Positions 59,026-64,000 of a stretch of 64,000 bases of DNA are shown in pieces (within the stretch, counting starts at the first letter, position 1; each line of letters begins with the position of its first letter). The translations under genes were made by a program, and so were the position numbers. Under the pieces are notes generated by a model that was not told the origin of the DNA, did no database searches, and worked only from the letters and a program-made list of their open reading frames with translations. Location: contig JBMDXQ010000141.1 of the NCBI GenBank assembly GCA_048594975.1, positions 113,703 to 177,702 on the forward strand. The letters run 5' to 3'. This DNA is from JBMDXB01 sp048594975 (GTDB lineage: Bacteria > Acidobacteriota > Vicinamibacteria > Vicinamibacterales > 2-12-FULL-66-21).

Positions 59026-62000
59026 CTAGAATCCCGGCTGCAGGCTGAACTGCCAGACCCATCCGCGGCCGGGGCGATCGAGCGGGCGCACGTAGTCGAT
59101 CTCGGCGACGGCGAACCCGAACATGTTCACGCGCGCCGCGACCCCGACGCTCCTCACCCATTGCTCGTTGGTGCCGGTGAGCCCTTGGACGCTGCCCGCC
59201 GCAATCCCGGCATCGCCGAAGATGGCCAGTTCCACCGGCAGCGGACCGTAGAAGCCCTCGCCGCCGAAGGCGCCCCACACCGGGAAGCGAATCTCGGCAT
59301 TCACGAGGCCCACGCGGCTGCCGATCAGGCGATCGAAGACCGGACAGCTGCCGTCGACCTGGATGCCACACTCGCCCGCTTCGAACGATCCCTGGTCGTA
59401 CCCGCGCACCAAGCCGGGGTAGCCCAGGAACAGCGTCGGCAGCCGGCCGTCGCCCGCATCGCGGCCGTAGCGGCCGTAGTAAAGGCCGCGCAACGCGAAG
59501 GTGAACGGCTGCTTCGGCATGACGTACGTCCGCAGGTCGGCGAGCAGGCCGGAGTACTGCAACGAGCCCGTGCTCTGCGACACCTCGAGGCGCGAGCGGC
59601 TCCCCCTGATCGGGCTCGTGATGCCGGAAATGGACGTGTCGTACACGAGCGCCGCCGATCCCTGTCCCAGGTTGAGCGTCGGGAACTCGCCGAGCGACTC
59701 ATCCAGTTCGTCAACCTGCTGGCCGGTGAACGGGTCGTACACGCGAGTGCGGACGTCCTGCTTCAGGCCTATCTGGCGCACCCCGCCGGTGAACTCGACG
59801 CGGGCCGCGCGATTGAACGGATACGCGGTTATGCCGCTGACCGACCGGTCGGTCTGCAGGATGCGGAATTCCTGCTCGACGTAGGCGTTGCCGAGGAATC
59901 CGGCGTTGTACGCGCGGTAGACGTACGGCGTCTGGTCGAGCGCCGCGCCCCAGGCCCAGCGGTGCGACCGGTTGAGGTAGAAGAGCGATCCTCCGAACTC
60001 GTCAAACCGGCTCGTCACGAGCACGCCGGCACCCAGCGTGTGGTTGCCGAGCATGTCACTGAACAGGAACGACATGCTGCCCGACGCGTAGGCGCCGAAC
60101 GGATCGGCGCCGACGCCCATCGTCGGCTGGCCCACGTAGTCGAGCTGCAGCCCGGGCTTGTACGGCTCGACCTCCCGCTCTGGCTGCGCCGGCGGGAGGC
60201 CCGCCTGCAGGTTCTGCAGCCGCGCGAACACCTGCCCCTCTCCTCGCGCCCGCGGCGGCAGCACCGCCGCGTTCAGCGGCAGGCTCACCGGCGAGCTACC
60301 CTCGAGCTGCTCCGGCGTCTCGAGCGCGTAAATCGCGTAACCGTCGTTCTCGTAGGCGCTGAAGACGATGCGGCCCTGCGCCACCGACATCGCCGGGCTC
60401 TTGTCTGTGATGCCGCTGACGCCCGTGAGCAGGTTGGTCACCTGCGCGGCGGTGCCGCCCCCGGCGGGCATCCGGTAGATGTTCGTGACGCCATCGCGAT
60501 CGGACAGGAAGAAGAGGGAGCGGCCGTCAGCCGACCACTGCGGGCTGATGTTCTTTGCGTCATCGAACCCGCCTGCAAGTCGCACGTCGCCGGTCGACGT
60601 GTCCATGATCGCCAGCTGCAGGTGGCCGGTGCGCAGGTCCTGCAGCCGCGTCGAGAAGCGATCGGTGCTGAACGCGAGCAGCCGTCCGTCGGGCGACCAC
60701 GCCGGATCGAGCTCCGCGAACGGATCGCTCGTCAGCCGCTTCAGCTGCGACGCGTTCAGGTCGTACACGAACAGATCGTTGAAGCCCCCGACGAGGCCGG
60801 AAAAGGCGACGCGCGACCCATCCGGCGACCAGGACGGGTTCAGGATCTCGTCGAGCTCCGACAGGCGGATCTCGCGCTCGCTACGGCCGCTGTTGACGTT
60901 GACGATGGTCAGGATCGGTTCGCCCTTGCTGATTCCCGGGAACACGAACCGCTCGCCGGTGCCGTCCCACGACCCGGCCGAGACGAGGAACTGCAGGCTC
61001 TCGAAGTGCGGGCTGGTCGCCGTGTCGGTGACCTTGCGAATGACCTTCCCGGTTCTGGCATCGGCGAGGAACAGGTCGATCGAGAAGAGGTCCCGCTCCG
61101 AGAAGAACATCATCTTCGAGCCGTCCGGGCTCAGCTCCGGGCTCACGTTCAGTCGGCCGCCCTTGTCGTTGACGACCACCGGACGGGCGAATGAAGCCGG
61201 CATCCGGGTCACGTCGGCAATCGGCTTGTAGACGGCGAACTCGGCCTGGTGCCACAGCTCCGTGAGCTGCTTCTCGTCGACCCCCAGGACCTCCTTGAAC
61301 GCTCCTTCAATCCCTTCGCGCCCGAGCGACTGCCGCAGCACGTCGCCGATCACGTTATCGCCGTACTTACCGCCGATGAACGCCCAGACCGCCTGACCGT
61401 AGCGGTAGGGAAAGTACTTGGGGTTGTCCAGCTCTCTAATCTTCGGAAGCTGCTCCCGCCGCGCCGCCTCGCGCATCCACATCGCCGTGTGCGGATCGAC
61501 CGGACCGACCGAGAGATACTCGGCCAGCCCCTCGATGAACCACAGGGGCAGCGCAAGTGCGCCGGCGGCGTTCGAGCTTACGTTCGTGTTGGTGATGTCG
61601 TACTGGAACGCATGCACCAGCTCGTGGCCGAGCACGTGGTCGGTGGCCTCGAGCGGTCCGGCGAACGGCAGCACGATGCGGCGCTTGAACGCCTCGGTCA
61701 CGCCCCCGGTGCCCTCGCCGATCTCGCCGCCCACCGTATTCGTTTCCCGAAAATGCGGACCGCTGGCGTAAAGGATCAGCGGCTGGCGGCCGCGCAACTC
61801 ATGGTTCAACAGCGTCGAGATCCGGGCGTACCACCGCTCCGCCATCCGCGACGCGATCTTCGCCGCCGCCTCCTCCTCGGGGTAGAAGTAGATGTCGAAG
61901 TGGTCCGTTTTCATGACTTTAAAGTCGAAGTCGTGATACTGGACCTTGTTCCGTCCGAAGTAATTGCCCTGCGCGAACAGGGCCGGCGGGGCGACGACCG

Positions 62001-62049
62001 CCAGGGCGAGCACACTCACGATCACGCGCACGCAATGAGCCATAAGCAT
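59026..62049 (-). CDS. Gluzincin protease / PD40 propeller / BamA-like barrel fusion (1007 aa)
   Basis: An exported protein with signal peptide ending PPALFAQ. Residues about 30-290: a peptidase MA-like zincin with zinc motif GHELVHAFQYD and third ligand Glu in WFIEGLAEYLS. Residues about 290-620: a TolB-type propeller with repeated LSPDGSK, WSPDGSR and WSADGRS motifs. Residues about 640-1007: a beta-barrel domain similar to surface antigen/BamA (GVGADPFGAYASGSMSFLF, in part; FLGYPGLVRGYDQGSF; ELAIFGDAG). The C-terminus ends WQFSLQPGF, a classical barrel signal. ATG at 62043 is an alternative start. Confidence 0.9.
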   Translation of the reverse strand: MLMAHCVRVIVSVLALAVVAPPALFAQGNYFGRNKVQYHDFDFKVMKTDHFDIYFYPEEEAAAKIASRMAERWYARISTLLNHELRGRQPLILYASGPHFRETNTVGGEIGEGTGGVTEAFKRRIVLPFAGPLEATDHVLGHELVHAFQYDITNTNVSSNAAGALALPLWFIEGLAEYLSVGPVDPHTAMWMREAARREQLPKIRELDNPKYFPYRYGQAVWAFIGGKYGDNVIGDVLRQSLGREGIEGAFKEVLGVDEKQLTELWHQAEFAVYKPIADVTRMPASFARPVVVNDKGGRLNVSPELSPDGSKMMFFSERDLFSIDLFLADARTGKVIRKVTDTATSPHFESLQFLVSAGSWDGTGERFVFPGISKGEPILTIVNVNSGRSEREIRLSELDEILNPSWSPDGSRVAFSGLVGGFNDLFVYDLNASQLKRLTSDPFAELDPAWSPDGRLLAFSTDRFSTRLQDLRTGHLQLAIMDTSTGDVRLAGGFDDAKNISPQWSADGRSLFFLSDRDGVTNIYRMPAGGGTAAQVTNLLTGVSGITDKSPAMSVAQGRIVFSAYENDGYAIYALETPEQLEGSSPVSLPLNAAVLPPRARGEGQVFARLQNLQAGLPPAQPEREVEPYKPGLQLDYVGQPTMGVGADPFGAYASGSMSFLFSDMLGNHTLGAGVLVTSRFDEFGGSLFYLNRSHRWAWGAALDQTPYVYRAYNAGFLGNAYVEQEFRILQTDRSVSGITAYPFNRAARVEFTGGVRQIGLKQDVRTRVYDPFTGQQVDELDESLGEFPTLNLGQGSAALVYDTSISGITSPIRGSRSRLEVSQSTGSLQYSGLLADLRTYVMPKQPFTFALRGLYYGRYGRDAGDGRLPTLFLGYPGLVRGYDQGSFEAGECGIQVDGSCPVFDRLIGSRVGLVNAEIRFPVWGAFGGEGFYGPLPVELAIFGDAGIAAGSVQGLTGTNEQWVRSVGVAARVNMFGFAVAEIDYVRPLDRPGRGWVWQFSLQPGF

Positions 62050-62345
62050 CCCGTTCTGCTAAGACGTTCGATGCCGGTCCCGCATTTCAGGGTTCAGAGG
62101 CGGTCGCGCCGCGTTGCTGCGGGGGGACATCGTGAAAAGGCCAGAGCCTCCTAGGGGTCGCGCCGTGCAACCGGTATGCCGATGCACGACCGTCCGAGAC
62201 ACGGCCGCAAAGCCAGCACGCTGAACACCTTCGCCAACCCCTGCGGAGTTGACCCGATCCGCCGGCTGTCCTCCTCCGCGGACTGTCCGGGTGTGGCCGT
62301 GGCCCAATGGCCTCGTGGTTGCCCGGGAATCTCCGGGGAGGAACC
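62050..62345. other. Non-coding, structured-looking spacer
   Basis: About 296 bases with no supported open frame. Between 62125 and 62250 several GC-rich complementary words occur. I could not assign a known riboswitch. It runs up to the Shine-Dalgarno of the broken DUF2231 gene and may be its old leader. Confidence 0.4.
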
Positions 62346-62627
62346 ATGGAAGGAAGAGCTAAGGTCCTCGGTCATCCTATCCATCCCATGCTGATCGTGC
62401 TGCCCCTCGGCTGCTGATCATGGCGGTGGTTGCGACGTCATCTACCTGGCGACCGACCGCGTCGCGTGTGCGACTGTGGCGTATTGGAACGCTGCCGGGG
62501 GAATTGGCTCCGGCCTGATTGCCGCCGTCTTCGGAACCATCGACTGGCCGGCCATCCCGAGCGGCACCGGGCAAAGAGCTTAGGCGTCTATCACGGCATC
62601 GGCAAGCTCACGGCTGTCCGCCCTTGA
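62346..62627 (+). pseudogene. DUF2231 membrane protein, decayed by frameshifts
   Basis: The reading frame opens with GGAGG then ATG at 62346 and gives MEGRAKVLGHPIHPMLIVLPLGC before a TGA at 62415. After a one-base shift the next stretch reads LLIMAVV; after another, DVIYLATDRVACATVAYWNAAGG and then LIAAVFGTIDWPAIPSG; a third shift gives RAKSLGVYHGIGK (each quoted in part) to TGA at 62627. These match the DUF2231 pattern GHPiHP, DxIYL, iDWxaIP and HGxGN in order. Three single-base deletions and a lost C-terminus indicate a dead gene. Confidence 0.8.
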
Positions 62628-62663
62628 CCGGTATTCGGCCAGCGGCATACCCTCGGCTGCGTC

Positions 62664-64000
62664 ATGACCAGACTTGCCGCGATGACGATGGCGGCCACCG
62701 CGCTCGCGGGCGCCGTGGCCGTGAGCCAGGAGCAGACCCGCCCGATGTCCGACGTACGCCTCATGACGCTCGATCCCGGCCACTTCCACGCCGGCCTGAT
62801 CCAGAAGGAGATGTACCCGGGCGTGGCGCCGCGCGTGGACGTCTACGCGCCGCTCGGGCCCGACCTGTTCGAGCACCTGAAGCGTATCGCGGCGTTCAAC
62901 ACGCGCGCCGACGACCCCACGCGCTGGGAGACCGAGGTGCACGCCTCCCCCGACTTCCTCGAGCGCATGCTCCGCGAGAAGCCGGGCAACGTCGTCGTCC
63001 TTTCCGGCCGGAACAGCGGGAAGATCGACCGGATCGCTGCGTCGCTGCAGGCGGGCATTCACGTGCTCGCCGACAAGCCGTGGATTCTCGAATCGAAGGA
63101 CCTGCCCGCACTGGAACGGGCCCTCGGCCACGCCGATGAGAAAACGCTCGTCGCCTACGACATCATGACCGAGCGCTTCGAGATCACCTCGATCCTGCAG
63201 CGCGCGCTCGTGAACGACACGGCCGTCTTCGGCGAGGTCGTGAAGGGCACCGAGGCGGAACCCGCCGTCTACATGGAAAGCGTCCACCACCTGATGAAGA
63301 TGGTCGCCGGCGTCCCCAACATCCGGCCGCCTTGGTTCTTCGACACCGGCGAACAGGGCGAGGGGCTCAACGACATCGGCACCCACCTGGTCGATCTGGT
63401 CCAGTGGACGCTGTACCCGGACCAGGCCGTCGAGTACCGGGCGGACCTGCGCGTGCTGTCGGCGCACCGGTGGCCGACGCTCATCGCCGAAGCGGACTTC
63501 CGCCGTGTCACCGGCGGGCCCGGCTTCCCTGCCTCCCTGGCCGCGCACGCCACGGACGGCAAGCTCGAGTACTACTGCAACACGCTCGTGTCCTACGCGC
63601 TGCGCGGCGTCAACGTGAAGCTCAACGTCATCTGGGACTGGGAAGCCCCTCCGGGCGGAGGCGACACGCACTATGCCGTCTATCGAGGGGACCGCGCACG
63701 CGTGGAGGTGCGACAGACGAAAGCGGACGGCTATCGCCCCGAGTTGTACGTCGTCCCCGCATCCGCCACGTCGATCGGGGATCTCGCAGCGGCGACCGAG
63801 AAACGGCTCTCGGCGCTTCGGAACATGTACCCCGGGATCGGCGTCCAACACCGCGGTACCGAGCTGCGCGTCACGATTCCCGACGCGCTGCGCGTCGGCC
63901 ACGAAGCGCACTTCGCGCAGGTCGCGACCACGTTCCTGGGCTACCTTCGCGACCGCCGCGCCTTGCCGGCATGGGAACGGCCGAACATGCTGGCGAAGTA
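62664..64000 (+). CDS. Exported Gfo/Idh/MocA family oxidoreductase (3' end outside window)
   Basis: The frame from ATG 62664 is open to the window end (445 codons). A signal peptide (MTMAATALAGAVAVSQ) precedes the Rossmann-like half (VRLMTLDPGHFHAGLI, EKPGNVVVLSGRNSGKID, and ADKPWILE containing the conserved Lys). The second half has NDIGTHLVDLVQWTLYP and matches the putative oxidoreductase C-terminal type seen in exported glycoside-related enzymes. NAD(P)-dependent oxidation of a sugar-like substrate is likely; substrate unknown. Single gene here; no partner is visible downstream. Confidence 0.85.
   Translation, partial: MTRLAAMTMAATALAGAVAVSQEQTRPMSDVRLMTLDPGHFHAGLIQKEMYPGVAPRVDVYAPLGPDLFEHLKRIAAFNTRADDPTRWETEVHASPDFLERMLREKPGNVVVLSGRNSGKIDRIAASLQAGIHVLADKPWILESKDLPALERALGHADEKTLVAYDIMTERFEITSILQRALVNDTAVFGEVVKGTEAEPAVYMESVHHLMKMVAGVPNIRPPWFFDTGEQGEGLNDIGTHLVDLVQWTLYPDQAVEYRADLRVLSAHRWPTLIAEADFRRVTGGPGFPASLAAHATDGKLEYYCNTLVSYALRGVNVKLNVIWDWEAPPGGGDTHYAVYRGDRARVEVRQTKADGYRPELYVVPASATSIGDLAAATEKRLSALRNMYPGIGVQHRGTELRVTIPDALRVGHEAHFAQVATTFLGYLRDRRALPAWERPNMLAK

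Noticed and set aside
62125..62250. c-di-GMP-I (GEMM) riboswitch
   Set aside because: CGCAAAGCC is present but the partner GGGCAAACC motif and spacing are missing.
1..64000. Prophage, integron or insertion sequence
   Set aside because: No integrase, transposase, phage structural gene or terminal inverted repeat with target duplication was seen; tRNA-Val has no attached foreign genes.

Overview
The window is 64 kb of G+C-rich bacterial chromosome with tightly packed housekeeping genes. I see no prophage, transposase, CRISPR array or defence island. The cell is diderm: lpxD and lpxB, several outer-membrane beta-barrels, an EnvC/AmiC-type amidase pair and Slt/MltG transglycosylases are present. 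The mix of families (Tat-type SurE, M16 protease pair, protease-propeller-barrel fusion, GAF/coiled-coil protein, many small charged proteins) suggests Acidobacteriota, perhaps Vicinamibacteria. That placement is inference; there is no 16S gene here.

Layout. 1-5.2 kb: tail of an ABC permease, an exported S9 peptidase, two small charged proteins, and a three-gene secreted matrixin operon. 5.2-11 kb: a translationally coupled lpxD - M16 (catalytic) - M16 (non-catalytic) - lpxB operon. 11-16 kb: an envelope hypothetical, MgtC, a zinc phospholipase/nuclease-like protein, DNase IV, and an AMMECR1/MEMO pair. 16-22.4 kb: gatC-gatA, a surE with a Tat-type leader, and a heat-shock cluster of three Hsp20 genes with rpoZ and an eIF2B-like isomerase. 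22.4-27.6 kb: ymdB-like phosphoesterase, xseA, xseB, ispA-type prenyl synthase, tlyA and nadK. 27.6-33.9 kb: mltG and ruvX diverge from an alkaline-phosphatase-superfamily enzyme, an EnvC-like activator and a CtpA homologue with a lost active site; HU follows. 34-44.6 kb: tRNA-Val and the translation block thrS-infC-rpmI-rplT-pheS-pheT, then a small coiled-coil gene, zapA, 6S RNA, rny and thiL. 44.6-54.6 kb: DUF2062, 3D-domain protein, a heterodimeric ABC exporter, a beta-barrel, an Slt-type transglycosylase, a GAF protein and tmRNA. 54.8-59 kb: zinc-ribbon protein, amidase-gerM-rph-rdgB-dinB operon. 59-64 kb: a 1007-residue protease/propeller/barrel fusion, a decayed DUF2231 gene and the start of an exported Gfo/Idh/MocA oxidoreductase.

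Genes inside operons are mostly joined by 4-base ATGA/GTGA overlaps. In contrast, at least ten operon-leading genes have a TANNNT hexamer 6-8 bases before the start codon and no Shine-Dalgarno. This spacing predicts leaderless mRNAs. Genes with classical sigma-70 promoters at normal distance are HU, the first Hsp20, tmRNA, tRNA-Val and the 3D-domain gene. Several spacers carry short tandem repeats with 7-, 8- or 14-base periods, the clearest being a seven-copy 14-bp array after pheT.
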